Assembly (NCBI GenBank): GCA_963807225.1
Contig: CAWEAD010000008.1
Span: 62,001 to 126,000, forward strand
DNA: 64,000 bases
From: JAGVGT01 sp963807225
GTDB lineage: Bacteria; Desulfobacterota; Desulfobulbia; Desulfobulbales; JAGXFP01
Reading direction: 5' to 3'
Shown: in pieces, positions 38,884 to 48,438 of the stretch
How the letters are laid out: every line of letters starts with the position of its first letter
How positions within the stretch are numbered: position 1 is the stretch's first letter
The notes under the pieces: model-generated
Told to the model about the DNA's origin: nothing
The model's input: the letters and a program-made list of their open reading frames with translations, nothing else
The model's database searches: none
Program-made: the position numbers and the translations under genes

Positions 38884-38959
38884 ACGACGGAATTGCGGAA
38901 CCGCAGAATATCTAACCGCAAACACTCAGAAAATATGAATATTGAAGTGGTGAGTTGCC

Positions 38960-40147
38960 TCAATCTACTCGGCAGATGAGCCCCTTCAGATAACTACCTT
39001 CGGGGAAACTGAGGCCGACCGGGTGGTCCATGGCCTGGCCCAGCCTGCGGACGATTTGGGCCTCGCGGCCGGCATCCAGGGCCGCGTCGGCGACGATCTT
39101 CTGGAAGAGGCCCTCTTCCAGAAGTCCCGAGCAGGAGAAGGTGAAGAGTTCACCGCCAGGTCGCAGCAGTTCGAAGGCCAGCCGGTTGATGTCCTTGTAG
39201 CCTCGGGCGCCGCGCATCAGCTGGCCCCGGGATTCCACGAATTTGGGCGGGTCGAGAACGATCAGGTCGAAGCGGCGGCCGCTCTCCCGGAACTGCCGTA
39301 ATACCTTGAAAACGTCGCCCTGGATGTTATCCACCGGGGCCGCCGCCCAGCCGTTATGCTCAAGATTTTTAGTCAACAGGGCCAGGGATGGGGCCGAGAT
39401 CTCCAGGTTGGTCAGGTGCGTAGCGCCGCCGGCCAGGGCGTGGAGTCCGAAGCCGCCGCTGTAGGCGAAACAGTTCAACACCTCCTTGCCCCGGGAAAAA
39501 CGCCCCAGTTGTCGCCGGTTTTCACGCTGGTCCAGGTAGAAACCGGTCTTGTGTCCGTTGACCACATCGACCAGGAACTTCAGGCCGTCTTCCTCGATTT
39601 CCACCAGCGGCGGTGGCTCTTCTCCGGCCAGCACCCCTTTTTGTTGCGCCAATCCCTCCTTGGCTCGGACCGAGGCGTCGGAGCGCTCGTAGATGCCGCG
39701 GCAAGGTGCAAGCCGCCCCAGTTCATCGACAATGACCTGCTTCCAGAACTCGGTGCCGGCGGCCAGAAACTGCGCCACCAGAAAGTCGCCGTAACGGTCG
39801 ATGATCAATCCCGGCAGTCCGTCCGACTCGCCATTGACCAGGCGCAGAGCGCTGGTGGCCGGACTGTCCGGCAGGGACTGGCGACGGACCAGAGCCCGGG
39901 TCAGGCGGTCCCGAAAGAAATCGGCGTCGATCGCTTCGTCGGCGGCGAAGCTCCAGACCCTAACGGTGATCTGTGAGCTGGGTGATACTGCACCCCGGGC
40001 CAGGAATTCTCCCTTACTGCTGACCAGATCCACGGTTTCGCCCGGGGTAAGCCGGCTCTGGTTTTGGGCCAGGGCCCCGGAAAAAACCCAGGGATGGCGG
40101 CGGCGCAAAGATTTTTCCTTGCCTGGTTTCAAGGCTATGGTGGGCAT
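38960..40147 (-). CDS. rlmI: Class I SAM-dependent 23S rRNA m5C methyltransferase (RlmI family)
   Basis: 395 residues. N-terminal PUA domain (1-75: LKPGKEKSLRRRHPWVFSGA), an EEHVD-like middle domain, then a Rossmann methyltransferase with NCFAYSGGFGLHALAGGATH (SAM loop), the LDPPKFVESRGQ motif IV and the catalytic-cysteine motif FTFSCSGLL. RlmI methylates C1962 of 23S rRNA in E. coli. The sequence carries all family blocks. It heads toward the YkgJ gene and is followed upstream by the hydrolase gene in the same direction, 86 bp apart. Confidence 0.9.
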   Translation of the reverse strand: MPTIALKPGKEKSLRRRHPWVFSGALAQNQSRLTPGETVDLVSSKGEFLARGAVSPSSQITVRVWSFAADEAIDADFFRDRLTRALVRRQSLPDSPATSALRLVNGESDGLPGLIIDRYGDFLVAQFLAAGTEFWKQVIVDELGRLAPCRGIYERSDASVRAKEGLAQQKGVLAGEEPPPLVEIEEDGLKFLVDVVNGHKTGFYLDQRENRRQLGRFSRGKEVLNCFAYSGGFGLHALAGGATHLTNLEISAPSLALLTKNLEHNGWAAAPVDNIQGDVFKVLRQFRESGRRFDLIVLDPPKFVESRGQLMRGARGYKDINRLAFELLRPGGELFTFSCSGLLEEGLFQKIVADAALDAGREAQIVRRLGQAMDHPVGLSFPEGSYLKGLICRVD

Positions 40148-40232
40148 ATTTGATCCTTGGTGGTTATGGGCGGCGGCAGGCCTGAAGCGTAGAGAATGCA
40201 GTTCCTTTTATCCCGGCCTTAACGTTCAGGCA

Positions 40233-41012
40233 TTATAAATCTCTTCCGGGGTTTTCCCGCAGCCAGCCGGTGACATAGTCGGCGACCTCCCGCCAGCCCG
40301 GTTGGCCCAGGACCCAGTGGGCCTGATCCGCGAATTCCCGATAGGTGACGCCGGGTTGGTATTTCCGGGCCACGCGCCGGACCACCGAAGCCGGGGTGAT
40401 CCGGTCCAGACGTCCGGAAACCACCAGGAGGGGGCAGACAACCTTTTTCTCGTCCACTCGGGAGGAGCGTTGGGAATCCAGGAACCAGTATCCGATCTGG
40501 GTGGCCACCCGGCCGGATTCATAAACCAGCCTGGCGTAAATCTCCCGCTGTTCCGTCTCCGGCATTAGATTGAAGACGGAGTAGGCTGTTTCCTCGAAGG
40601 TGGGGTGTATGGGCTTGCGCCAGAAACCCCAGGTTTTATGCATGCTCAGGAAGCTTTTGAGCACCGATGGAGTGAGGGCCAGGATTCCGGCCGGGGCGGC
40701 GGGAGTCAGCAGCACAGTCGATCTGGCCAGGCCTCGGGCCGCCAGGATCTGGGCCAGCAAGCCGCCCAGGGAATGACCCATGATGATCGGCCTGGTCTCC
40801 AGCCGGCGGAGCTCTTTTTCCAGGTCGGCCGCATAATCCAGTAAGCCGGTGGTGCCCAGACGGGGATCGGGCGGAGCCTGCGGATCGACGTCGTGATAGC
40901 GCAGGACCGGGGTGAGGCAGCGGTAGCCCCGTTCCGTGAAAAAGGACCGGTAGTTTTCCCAGCACCAGGGGCCGCACCACATGCCGTGGATCATGAAGAT
41001 GGTCTTGGGCAT
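40233..41012 (-). CDS. Alpha/beta hydrolase
   Basis: 259 residues. Oxyanion-hole HGMWCGPWCWE near the start, nucleophile elbow GHSLGG (Ser about 78-83), acid Asp in VVSGRLDRITP, and His in FADQAHWVLGQPGW: a complete Ser-Asp-His triad. No signal peptide, so cytoplasmic. Substrate unknown; the size and lid (about 125-175) are like carboxylesterases or lysophospholipases. It starts 30 bp after dinB on the same strand, so the two may be co-transcribed. Confidence 0.85.
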   Translation of the reverse strand: MPKTIFMIHGMWCGPWCWENYRSFFTERGYRCLTPVLRYHDVDPQAPPDPRLGTTGLLDYAADLEKELRRLETRPIIMGHSLGGLLAQILAARGLARSTVLLTPAAPAGILALTPSVLKSFLSMHKTWGFWRKPIHPTFEETAYSVFNLMPETEQREIYARLVYESGRVATQIGYWFLDSQRSSRVDEKKVVCPLLVVSGRLDRITPASVVRRVARKYQPGVTYREFADQAHWVLGQPGWREVADYVTGWLRENPGRDL

Positions 41013-41042
41013 CAGTTTTACCTCTTCGGGTTGCAGGTCTGA

Positions 41043-42260
41043 TTATTTAACCGCCGGTTTTCTCTTTCGGGTGAGGGCGGCCGGGTTAAGCGCCTGACGG
41101 CCGTACTTCCGGTTGACATCGTCAACGGCCCGGTTCAGTTTTTCGCGTCGGGCCTTTTGGCGGCTGGCGCCGAACAGGTCGGTCTGGCACGGCGCGTCGG
41201 ACTGGAGCAGATTGCTCAGGCTGATGCCCAGCAAGCGCACGGGCCGCCTGCCGGCCTCGGTTTGCCGCAGGAGTTCGCAGACCTGCCGGAAGATGGTCAG
41301 GTCGTCGTCGGTACCCTCGTCCAGGGTGGTGCTGCGACTGACCAACTTGAAATCGTGAAACTTGACCTTCAGGGTGATGGTTCTCCCCCGCAGGCTGTAA
41401 CGGCGCAACCTGGCTCCGACCCTGTTGGCCAGGCTCAGCAGCTCCCTCCGCATCCGGGCCGGATCCAGGAGATCCTCTTCATAGGTGTCTTCGTGCCCCA
41501 CCGATTTGGCTTCCCTTTCCGGCACCACCGGCCGCTCGTCAAGCCCCAGGGCGGCCCGGTGCAGATAGCTCCCGGACTTGCCGAAACGGGCGTTGAGAAT
41601 CTCCACCGGCAGCCCGGCCAGGTTGCCGATGGTGGTTACTCCCAGCAGGGCCAGGTCCTTCAGGGTGGTTTTACCCACTCCCCAGAGTTTAGAGATCGGC
41701 AGGGGAGCCAGGAATTCCCGCTCGCGACCCGGCGCGACCACGGTCAGGCCGTCGGGTTTTTGCAGATCGGAAGCGATTTTGGCCAGCAGTTTGGAGGTCG
41801 CCACCCCGGCTGATCCGGTCAGCCCGGTCTCCACGTTGATCAGTTTTTTGATGGTGACGGCGATCTCCACCCCGGAGCCGAAAAGACGGGAGGAGCCGGT
41901 GACGTCGAGAAAGGCCTCGTCCAGGGAGATGGGTTCGACCAGCGGGGTGAAGCGTTCGAAGATGGCCATGATCCGGTCGGAGATCTCCCGGTAGCGGCCC
42001 ATCCGTACCGGCAGGAAGACGCCATCCGGGCAAAGCTGCCGAGCCCGGACCAGGGGCATGGCCGAGTGGATCCCATACTTCCTCGCCTCATAGGAAGCGG
42101 CCGAAACCACCGAACGGTCGGAAGTGCCGCCCACCACCACGGGACGGCCCCGGAGTTCCGGCTGGTCCAGAATCTCGACCGAGGCGTAGAAGGCGTCCAT
42201 GTCCAGGTGGATGATGGTTCGGCAGGATAAGGATCGGCACTGGTCGGCAACATCGGTCAT
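41043..42260 (-). CDS. dinB: DNA polymerase IV (Y family)
   Basis: 405 residues. Palm/finger motifs: IIHLDMDAFYASVEILDQPE (metal Asp), VVSAASYEARKYGIHSAMPL, and the second catalytic block PISLDEAFLDVTGS (Asp-Glu). Helix-hairpin-helix thumb: KLWGVGKTTLKDLALLGVTT. Little-finger domain at about 240-355. The tail (QTDLFGASRQKARREKLNRA, VDDVNRKYGRQAL) contains QTDLF, which resembles a beta-clamp-binding peptide. It carries out translesion synthesis. No LexA box was seen in the 134-bp upstream spacer. Confidence 0.94.
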   Translation of the reverse strand: MTDVADQCRSLSCRTIIHLDMDAFYASVEILDQPELRGRPVVVGGTSDRSVVSAASYEARKYGIHSAMPLVRARQLCPDGVFLPVRMGRYREISDRIMAIFERFTPLVEPISLDEAFLDVTGSSRLFGSGVEIAVTIKKLINVETGLTGSAGVATSKLLAKIASDLQKPDGLTVVAPGREREFLAPLPISKLWGVGKTTLKDLALLGVTTIGNLAGLPVEILNARFGKSGSYLHRAALGLDERPVVPEREAKSVGHEDTYEEDLLDPARMRRELLSLANRVGARLRRYSLRGRTITLKVKFHDFKLVSRSTTLDEGTDDDLTIFRQVCELLRQTEAGRRPVRLLGISLSNLLQSDAPCQTDLFGASRQKARREKLNRAVDDVNRKYGRQALNPAALTRKRKPAVK

Positions 42261-42394
42261 GCTGCTATGATAGCCATTTGCCGGCCGGAAGCCAACTGGT
42301 TCCGTCGCCGGGCAGCTGGTACTTTATCGGCGGGAAACGCGAATAATTCCGGATAATCTTGCCTGCATGGGTCGGCTTCCGTTAACATGTGCTG

Positions 42395-43381
42395 ATGAAA
42401 AGAATCGAATTGTCGATAATCATCTGTGTCTTTTTGTCTCTCCTGGGCTTGACTCCGGTCAGGGCCGGGACTCCGCCGGAGTTCGCCGAATGGCTGGCGC
42501 AACTCCGGGTCGAGGCCCTGGCCGACGGGATCTCTCCGGCCACCTTCGACCGGGCTCTGGCCGGGGTCAAGGAACCGGAACCGGAGGTGATCGCCAGCGA
42601 CCGGAACCAGCCTGAATTAAAGCTGAGCCTGGAGAGCTACCTGGGGAGACTGGTTTCTGACGCTCGAGTTGAGAAGGGTCTACTGCAACGCAATACCCAT
42701 CGGCAGTTGTTGGAGAAAATTGCCGCCCGCTACCGGGTGCAGCCCCGCTTTCTCCTGGCCCTCTGGGGCATTGAAAGCGATTACGGCCGGGTTCTGGGCA
42801 AGCGGCCGATCATTCCGGCCCTGGTGACCCTGGCCTATGATCCGCGCCGCGGTGCTTACTTCCGGCGCGAACTGCTGCAGAGTCTGCATATCCTCGAAGA
42901 AGGCCTGGCCCCACTGGAGTCATTCCAGGGCTCCTGGGCCGGAGCCTTGGGCGGACTGCAGTTCATGCCCTCGGTCTACCGCCGTTACGCGGTGGACTAC
43001 AACGGCGACGGCAAGGTCGATATCTGGCAAAATCCCGGCGATCTCCTGGCAACCGGGGCAGCCTATCTGGCCGCCTCCGGCTGGGACGGCGACCGGACCT
43101 GGGGCCGCGAGGTACGGTTGACCACCAGGATCGATCCGGAACTGTTCAGCCACGACCGGCGGTTGCCGCTCTCCCGCTGGCAGGAGTTGGGAGTGCGGCG
43201 CCTGAACGGCCGGGACCTGCCCCGGGTGGAGATCGAAGCCTCGCTGATCAGTCCCGATCCCGAAGCCGGCCGCTATTTTCTGGTTTACGACAACTTCCGG
43301 GTGATCCTCAAATGGAACCGTTCCGATCTCTTCGCCCTGGCGGTGGGCACCCTGGCCGACCGGCTGGCGGATAAGCAATAG
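42395..43381 (+). CDS. Lytic murein transglycosylase, MltB family
   Basis: 328 residues from ATG 42395; GTG 42389 is also possible. A signal peptide (hydrophobic 5-22, cleavage after VRA-G) directs it to the periplasm. SLT-type fold of the MltB group: catalytic E127 in ALWGIESDYGRVLGKRP, then ESFQGSWAGALGGLQFMPSVYRRYAVDYNGDGKVDIW, with a calcium-type loop DYNGDGKVD. It cuts peptidoglycan, leaving 1,6-anhydro ends. No lipobox is seen, so it is soluble, unlike E. coli MltB. A membrane metalloprotease gene starts 10 bp downstream. Confidence 0.9.
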   Translation: MKRIELSIIICVFLSLLGLTPVRAGTPPEFAEWLAQLRVEALADGISPATFDRALAGVKEPEPEVIASDRNQPELKLSLESYLGRLVSDARVEKGLLQRNTHRQLLEKIAARYRVQPRFLLALWGIESDYGRVLGKRPIIPALVTLAYDPRRGAYFRRELLQSLHILEEGLAPLESFQGSWAGALGGLQFMPSVYRRYAVDYNGDGKVDIWQNPGDLLATGAAYLAASGWDGDRTWGREVRLTTRIDPELFSHDRRLPLSRWQELGVRRLNGRDLPRVEIEASLISPDPEAGRYFLVYDNFRVILKWNRSDLFALAVGTLADRLADKQ

Positions 43382-43390
43382 AAGATCCAG

Positions 43391-44149
43391 ATGTTCAGAT
43401 ATCTTCGCATCACCTTTCTCCTGGTTCTGCTGGTGCTAGCCGCCGGTCATACCTGGCTGACCCGGCTGCGGAACACTGCCTGGGATATCCCGCTGACGGC
43501 GGTGGTCTACCCGATTAACGGCGACGGCAGCCCGGTCGCCGAGCGCTACATCGCCGGCCTGACACCGGAGACCTTCGCACCGGTGGTTAGCTTTTTGGCC
43601 CAGGAGGGTCAGGCATACGATCTGGCCCTGGCCGAGCCGGTCCAGATCGACTTGGCCGAAAAATTATCCGACCTGCCACCGGAAGCGCCGCATTCAGGCT
43701 CCATCCCGGGGATCATGCTCTGGAGCCTGCGGCTGCGTTGGTGGGCCTGGCGTCATGATCATTACCAGGATCCGGTAGATCTCAAACTCTTCGTGCTCTA
43801 TTACGACCCGGCCACCCACCGGTCGCTGGATCATTCCCTGGGGCTGCAGAAAGGGCAGATCGGAGTGGTCAAGGCCTTCGGCGATTGGCGTGACGCCGCC
43901 CGCAATAATGTGGTTATCGCCCACGAACTGCTCCACACCCTCGGGGCCACCGACAAATATGACCCTGCCGACGCGCAACCGCTGTTTCCCGACGGCTATG
44001 CCGAACCGGAACGAAAGCCGCTGCTGCCCCAGCAGGCGGCCGAGTTGATGGGTGGGGTGATTCCTTTAGAGGATGGTAAAACCGCAATGCCCGATACCCT
44101 GGGGCAGGTAGTGATCGGCCCGGCCACCGCCCGGGAGATCGGGTGGTGA
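43391..44149 (+). CDS. Membrane-anchored metzincin-like metalloprotease, conserved hypothetical
   Basis: 252 residues. An N-terminal transmembrane helix at about 5-22 leaves the rest in the periplasm. The core motif is IAHELLHTLGATDKYD: H178-E-x2-H182-x2-G-x2-D, the zinc-binding consensus of metzincin-type proteases with Asp as third ligand. A second hydrophobic patch (IPGIMLWSLRLRWWAWR, about 112-128) precedes it. The C terminus includes ELMGGVIPLEDGKTAMPDTL; ELMGG could supply a Met-turn. It starts 10 bp after the transglycosylase gene, suggesting joint work on the cell wall. The family name is not recognised; the substrate is unknown. Confidence 0.75.
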   Translation: MFRYLRITFLLVLLVLAAGHTWLTRLRNTAWDIPLTAVVYPINGDGSPVAERYIAGLTPETFAPVVSFLAQEGQAYDLALAEPVQIDLAEKLSDLPPEAPHSGSIPGIMLWSLRLRWWAWRHDHYQDPVDLKLFVLYYDPATHRSLDHSLGLQKGQIGVVKAFGDWRDAARNNVVIAHELLHTLGATDKYDPADAQPLFPDGYAEPERKPLLPQQAAELMGGVIPLEDGKTAMPDTLGQVVIGPATAREIGW

Positions 44150-44427
44150 AGCAGTTTGAAATTATAAGTTATAAATGCCTAAAGTTGTGGAAGACGGACC
44201 AGGACCATGGGTTTCGATATACTTCAGGCGCTTCAACTTCCAGGGCCAGGTTGACAGGCATTGCCTCCGTGAATATTTAAATAGACTCTTGCCAGAAGCT
44301 GCCAAGGAAAAGTTACACCAACATTTGAGGGATGTATCTTCTCAAACCGTAACCACCACAACTTATAATTCATAACTTTAAATTTATAACTTCTTCCACT
44401 CGCACTTCTTTTCAAGGGAGTTCACAT
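44150..44427. repeat. AT-rich repeats flanking a short gene remnant
   Basis: The spacer before lon is much more AT-rich than its surroundings. Short related blocks, TTATAAGTTATAAAT near 44162 and ACTTATAATTCATAACTTTA near 44359, flank about 170 bp that translate as one open frame (44175-44375; REYLNRLLPEAAKEKLHQHL) with no recognisable family and no ribosome site. It may be a decayed gene or mobile-element scar. Confidence 0.4.
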
Positions 44428-46851
44428 ATGACTGAAAACCTGGAAAACGAGGAGATCAACGGCCACGACGCCGAGGTCATTACCGACGAAGACAACCGCA
44501 GCCTGACTCTCCCGGGTCTGGTCCTGCCTACTCATCTCTACTTGCTGCCGGTAAACAATCGGCCGGTATTTCCCGGCCAGATCCAGCCCATCGTGGTCAA
44601 CGCCGAAAGATGGGGCTCGACCATCGCCAAGATCGGCAAGACCGGCCATCAAAGCTGCGGCCTGGTCTACGTCGGCGAGATCCCGGCCGAGCAGATCGGC
44701 CCGGACGAGTTCGCCCCCATCGGCTGCCTTACCAAGCTGCACAAGCCGGTACAGCAGGAAGACAACATCCAGTCCGTCGGCCACGGCCTCAAGCGCTTCA
44801 GGATCAAGCGCTGGCTCAGCCGGGAAATTCCCTTTCTGGTCGAGGTCGATTATCCGGAGGAAAAGCTAACCGCTCCGGAGGATGAGACCGAGATCCGGGC
44901 CTATGCCCTGGCCATGATCAACGGGGTCAAGGAGCTGGTCCAGATCAACCCCCTTTACAGCGAGGAGGTTAAACAGTACCTGAAATTCTTCAACCCCAAG
45001 GATCCCTCGCCGTTGACCGATTTCGCCGCCACCATCACCACCGGCAAGGGTGAGGAACTGCAGGAGATTCTCGCCACCCTGCCGGTGCTGGAGCGGATGA
45101 AACTGGTATTGCCGCTGCTGCAGAAGGAGTTGCAGGTGGCCCGGCTGCAGAGCGAGATCAGCCAGGAGGTCAACAAGAAGATCAATGTCCGGCAGCGCGA
45201 GTTCTTCCTGCGCGAGCAGATGAAGACCATCCAGGAGGAACTGGGCCTTAAAAAGGACGACCGCAGCGCCGACGTGGAGATGTTCGAGAAGAAGTTGACG
45301 AAATTGCATCCCCCCGAGCCGGTGCTGAAGAGGGTCGGCGAGGAACTGAAGAAGCTGTCGATTCTGGAGACCGGCTCCCCCGAGTACGGCGTCACCCGTA
45401 ACTACCTGGAGTGGGCCACGGCGGTGCCATGGGGCGTCTACTCCGAGGACAAGCTCGACATCCGCAGAGCCCGGCGTATTCTCGATCGTGACCATGACGG
45501 ACTGGTCGACGTCAAGGATCGGATCATCGAGTTCCTGGCGGTTGGGGCCTATAAGAAGCAGGTTTCCGGCTCGATCATGCTGCTGGTCGGCCCGCCCGGG
45601 GTGGGCAAGACCTCCATCGGCCGCTCGGTGGCCGAGGCCCTGGGCCGCAAGTTCTACCGTTTCAGCCTGGGCGGTATGCGCGACGAGGCCGAAATCAAGG
45701 GCCATCGCCGCACTTACATCGGCGCCATGCCCGGCAAGTTCGTCCAGGCCTTGAAGGAGATGGAGGTGGCCAATCCGGTGATCATGCTGGACGAGGTTGA
45801 CAAAATCGGCGCTTCCTACCAGGGCGACCCGGCCTCGGCCCTGCTGGAGGTGCTCGATCCCGAGCAGAACGTCGAGTTCCTCGACCATTATCTCGATCTC
45901 CGGGTCGATCTCTCGCGGGTGCTCTTCGTCTGCACCGCCAACCAGCTCGATACCATTCCCGGTCCGCTCCTGGACCGGATGGAAGTTCTGCGCCTCTCCG
46001 GCTATATTACCGAGGAGAAAATAGCCATCGCTCGCAATCATCTCTGGCCCCGGGCTCTGACCCGCAGCGGAGTAAAGAAGTCGCAGTTTCGCATCAGCAA
46101 CGCGGCCCTGCGTCTGGTCATCGAAAATTACGCCCGCGAAGCGGGGGTGCGTCGGTTGGAGAAGGAGCTCTTGAAGATCATCCGCAAGGCGGTGGTTCGT
46201 CTCCTGGAGGAACCTGATCTGCAGATCAGCATCACCGGCGCCAACCTGGAGGAATATCTGGGCAAGCCCGTGTTCCGTCCGGAAAAGCGGATGACCGGGG
46301 TGGGGGTGGTCACCGGACTGGCCTGGACCCCCATGGGCGGGGTGACCATGTCGGTGGAGGCCACCAGCATCCACGAGCAGTCGCGGGGTTTCAAGCAGAC
46401 CGGGCAGCTGGGCGAGGTGATGAAGGAATCCTCCGAGATCGCCTACAGCTTCATCTCCGCCCATGCCAGGGATTACGGCGACAAGGCCGATTACTTCTCC
46501 AAGCGTTTCATCCACCTGCACGTCCCGGAAGGGGCCACCCCCAAGGACGGCCCCAGCGCCGGGATCACCATGGCCAGCGCCCTGCTGCTCCTGGCCTTGA
46601 ACCGCTCACTGGACCAGCCCCTGGCCATGACCGGCGAGTTGACCCTGACCGGCATGGTCCTGCCGGTGGGCGGCATCAAGGAAAAGGTGATCGCCGCCCG
46701 CCGCCAGAAGATCACCGAGCTGATCCTGCCCGAGGCCAACCGCGGCGATTTCGAGGAACTGCCGGACCACATCCGCGAGGGTTTCACGGTCCACTTCGTC
46801 GGTCATTACAAGCAGGTGGCGGCGCTCATCCTCAAGCACCGGAAGAGGTAA
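44428..46851 (+). CDS. lon: ATP-dependent protease Lon
   Basis: 807 residues. LON substrate domain at about 30-225 (LPVNNRPVFPGQIQPIVVN), coiled coil, AAA+ domain with Walker A GPPGVGKTSIGRS and Walker B VIMLDEVDKIG, and the protease domain with the Ser-Lys dyad: S710 in KDGPSAGITMASAL and K751 in GGIKEKVIAARR. It degrades misfolded and regulatory proteins in the cytoplasm. The N terminus has a longer acidic lead (about 25 residues) than E. coli Lon. CAAGGGAG lies upstream of the ATG. It stands alone. Confidence 0.97.
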   Translation: MTENLENEEINGHDAEVITDEDNRSLTLPGLVLPTHLYLLPVNNRPVFPGQIQPIVVNAERWGSTIAKIGKTGHQSCGLVYVGEIPAEQIGPDEFAPIGCLTKLHKPVQQEDNIQSVGHGLKRFRIKRWLSREIPFLVEVDYPEEKLTAPEDETEIRAYALAMINGVKELVQINPLYSEEVKQYLKFFNPKDPSPLTDFAATITTGKGEELQEILATLPVLERMKLVLPLLQKELQVARLQSEISQEVNKKINVRQREFFLREQMKTIQEELGLKKDDRSADVEMFEKKLTKLHPPEPVLKRVGEELKKLSILETGSPEYGVTRNYLEWATAVPWGVYSEDKLDIRRARRILDRDHDGLVDVKDRIIEFLAVGAYKKQVSGSIMLLVGPPGVGKTSIGRSVAEALGRKFYRFSLGGMRDEAEIKGHRRTYIGAMPGKFVQALKEMEVANPVIMLDEVDKIGASYQGDPASALLEVLDPEQNVEFLDHYLDLRVDLSRVLFVCTANQLDTIPGPLLDRMEVLRLSGYITEEKIAIARNHLWPRALTRSGVKKSQFRISNAALRLVIENYAREAGVRRLEKELLKIIRKAVVRLLEEPDLQISITGANLEEYLGKPVFRPEKRMTGVGVVTGLAWTPMGGVTMSVEATSIHEQSRGFKQTGQLGEVMKESSEIAYSFISAHARDYGDKADYFSKRFIHLHVPEGATPKDGPSAGITMASALLLLALNRSLDQPLAMTGELTLTGMVLPVGGIKEKVIAARRQKITELILPEANRGDFEELPDHIREGFTVHFVGHYKQVAALILKHRKR

Positions 46852-46945
46852 GGGGCGCAACCGATCCTGACGTGACGGTGGCTAGGGCTTTGCCTGGTGG
46901 GGCGCCGCGCGCAACGGCTGATGAAAGAGAAGCCCGCGTTGTCCT

Positions 46946-47075
46946 CTTGCACAAGGGATTCCGGCTTACGGTTGTTGAGAGTGGCTTCCCGATCAAGTCG
47001 GGAATGACGGGTGGGGCTTGGCTGCCTCACAACTAAATTCGTCATTCCCGCGCACGAGGAAATCCATGCGAAACC
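46946..47075. repeat. Intergenic inverted-repeat element (CGGGAATGACG type)
   Basis: TTCCCGATCAAGTCGGGAA (46986-47004) is a palindrome. It is followed by TGACGG, and CGTCATTCCCG appears inverted at 47040-47050. Such blocks are common dispersed intergenic repeats in proteobacteria. It fills most of the 334-bp gap between lon and the Slp gene. Confidence 0.55.
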
Positions 47076-47185
47076 ACCTCTCTTGAATTTCTACCCCAGG
47101 TTGGCTGATCACACGTCCGGAATAATCACGTTTTCACTTGAATCACTTCGTTTCCGTGGGCCATAATTTCCCTATGGAACCGTCA

Positions 47186-47668
47186 ATGAAATCTCCCCTG
47201 CGGCTGTTTATCCTCTTTCTTTTCCTCTTCTCGGGCTGCGCAACCCAGTCCCCCCTGAACCTGACGGCGGTCGACAGTGACGCCGATCCCGGCCGGGTGG
47301 CGGGTGACGTAGAGAGCTTTCGGGGTCGCACCGTGAACTGGGGCGGCCTGGTGGTAAGCCGTAGCGACGAGGGCGACCGGCCGCTCCTGCAGATCCTTTC
47401 CTATCCCCTTCGGTACACCGGCAATCCGGAAGAAAATACCCGCCCCACCGGTCTTTTCCTCTTCCGTTATAACGGCGATAAGGCCCTTGGCTCCTACCTG
47501 CCCGGTCGCTTCGTCACCATGGTCGGCGAGATTGTCGAGCTGGCCTCAGGAGCTGCCGGTCAGACTCTACCCCTGGTCCAGGGAAGCCAGATCTATCTCT
47601 GGGGCAATAGCTATCACAATGATTATTCCCGCACCACTTTCGGCTTCGGCGCAGGGAGGCACTTTTGA
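47186..47668 (+). CDS. Slp family outer-membrane lipoprotein
   Basis: 160 residues from ATG 47186 (MKSPLRLFILFLFLFSGC); earlier ATG codons (47174, 47138) are possible. A hydrophobic signal ends in the lipobox LFSGC. The mature part has the Slp-type domain: FRGRTVNWGGLVVSRS, QILSYPLRYTG, RPTGLFLFRYNG, YLPGRFVTMVGEIV and a C-terminal GSQIYLWG. Slp is a starvation- or acid-induced outer-membrane lipoprotein in enterics. It begins a cell-envelope-rich region. A cytochrome gene follows 83 bp later. Confidence 0.85.
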   Translation: MKSPLRLFILFLFLFSGCATQSPLNLTAVDSDADPGRVAGDVESFRGRTVNWGGLVVSRSDEGDRPLLQILSYPLRYTGNPEENTRPTGLFLFRYNGDKALGSYLPGRFVTMVGEIVELASGAAGQTLPLVQGSQIYLWGNSYHNDYSRTTFGFGAGRHF

Positions 47669-47751
47669 GCCATGGGCTTGCTTGGGCTAGCTGTAGGAAC
47701 AGTATGCTTAAGTGAGTATAGTTCGAACTTTTACTTTCAAGAGGTGTGGAT

Positions 47752-48249
47752 ATGTGCGATAGACGATGGTTCCGGTCTGCGGCCCTGTTGTCGCTTATGG
47801 TACTGGGCTTGTGGGTAAGCCAGGCCCAGGCCGATTCCTCCGCCCCGTCGGCGGAGCACGGCCGGTATCTGGTTATGGTAGCCGGATGCAACGACTGCCA
47901 TACCAACGGTTATCTGTTGTCCGAGGGAAAAATCCCCGAAAAGCAATGGCTGGCCGGTTCCAGCTTCGGCTGGCGAGGGCCCTGGGGCACCACCTATCCG
48001 CCCAACCTGCGTTTGTTGCTGCAGGACTTGACCGAAGAGGAATGGCTGGCCCTGGTGAAGGGCTTGAAAGCACGCCCGCCGATGCCCTGGTTCGACCTGG
48101 TCGCCATGACAATCGACGATCAACGCTCCATTTATCGGTACATCAGAAAAGCGGGACCCGCCGGAGAACTGGCGCCCGGATACGTTCCGCCCGACATAGT
48201 GCCGGCTCAGCCCTATGCCCTTTTCCCACCGCCTCCTCCGAAGCAATAA
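47752..48249 (+). CDS. Monoheme c-type cytochrome
   Basis: 165 residues from ATG 47752 (MCDRRWFRS), with AAGAGG upstream; GTG 47746 is the alternative. A signal peptide (about 8-26, cleavage near AQA-D) sends it to the periplasm. One heme site, C46-N-D-C-H50, follows HGRYLVMVAG. The likely distal Met ligand is in ARPPMPWFDL, close to the SRPPMPW motif of class I cytochromes linked to alcohol or sulfite dehydrogenases. The tail is Pro-rich (YALFPPPPPKQ). It is a small periplasmic electron carrier; its partner is not nearby. Confidence 0.85.
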   Translation: MCDRRWFRSAALLSLMVLGLWVSQAQADSSAPSAEHGRYLVMVAGCNDCHTNGYLLSEGKIPEKQWLAGSSFGWRGPWGTTYPPNLRLLLQDLTEEEWLALVKGLKARPPMPWFDLVAMTIDDQRSIYRYIRKAGPAGELAPGYVPPDIVPAQPYALFPPPPPKQ

Positions 48250-48438
48250 GCGGCCGGAAGAGGAGATCGAAGGGTATCGTCTTTCAGGGCCGGGGATGGG
48301 CGGAGTAGGGCTGACGATACCGACCGATAGTTAACATCACTGCGCGGGTGCCCGGCGCTGCCTGCCGGCACCCGCGACCTCAAACCGCCAAGCACGCTTC
48401 AAAACAGGTTTCGGCGGCGTGGGCTTTGCCCCCGCTTT

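Noticed and set aside
44866..46521. A 551-codon minus-strand open frame opposite lon
   Set aside because: Antisense shadow of lon, no ribosome site, repetitive Leu/Gly/Gln composition.
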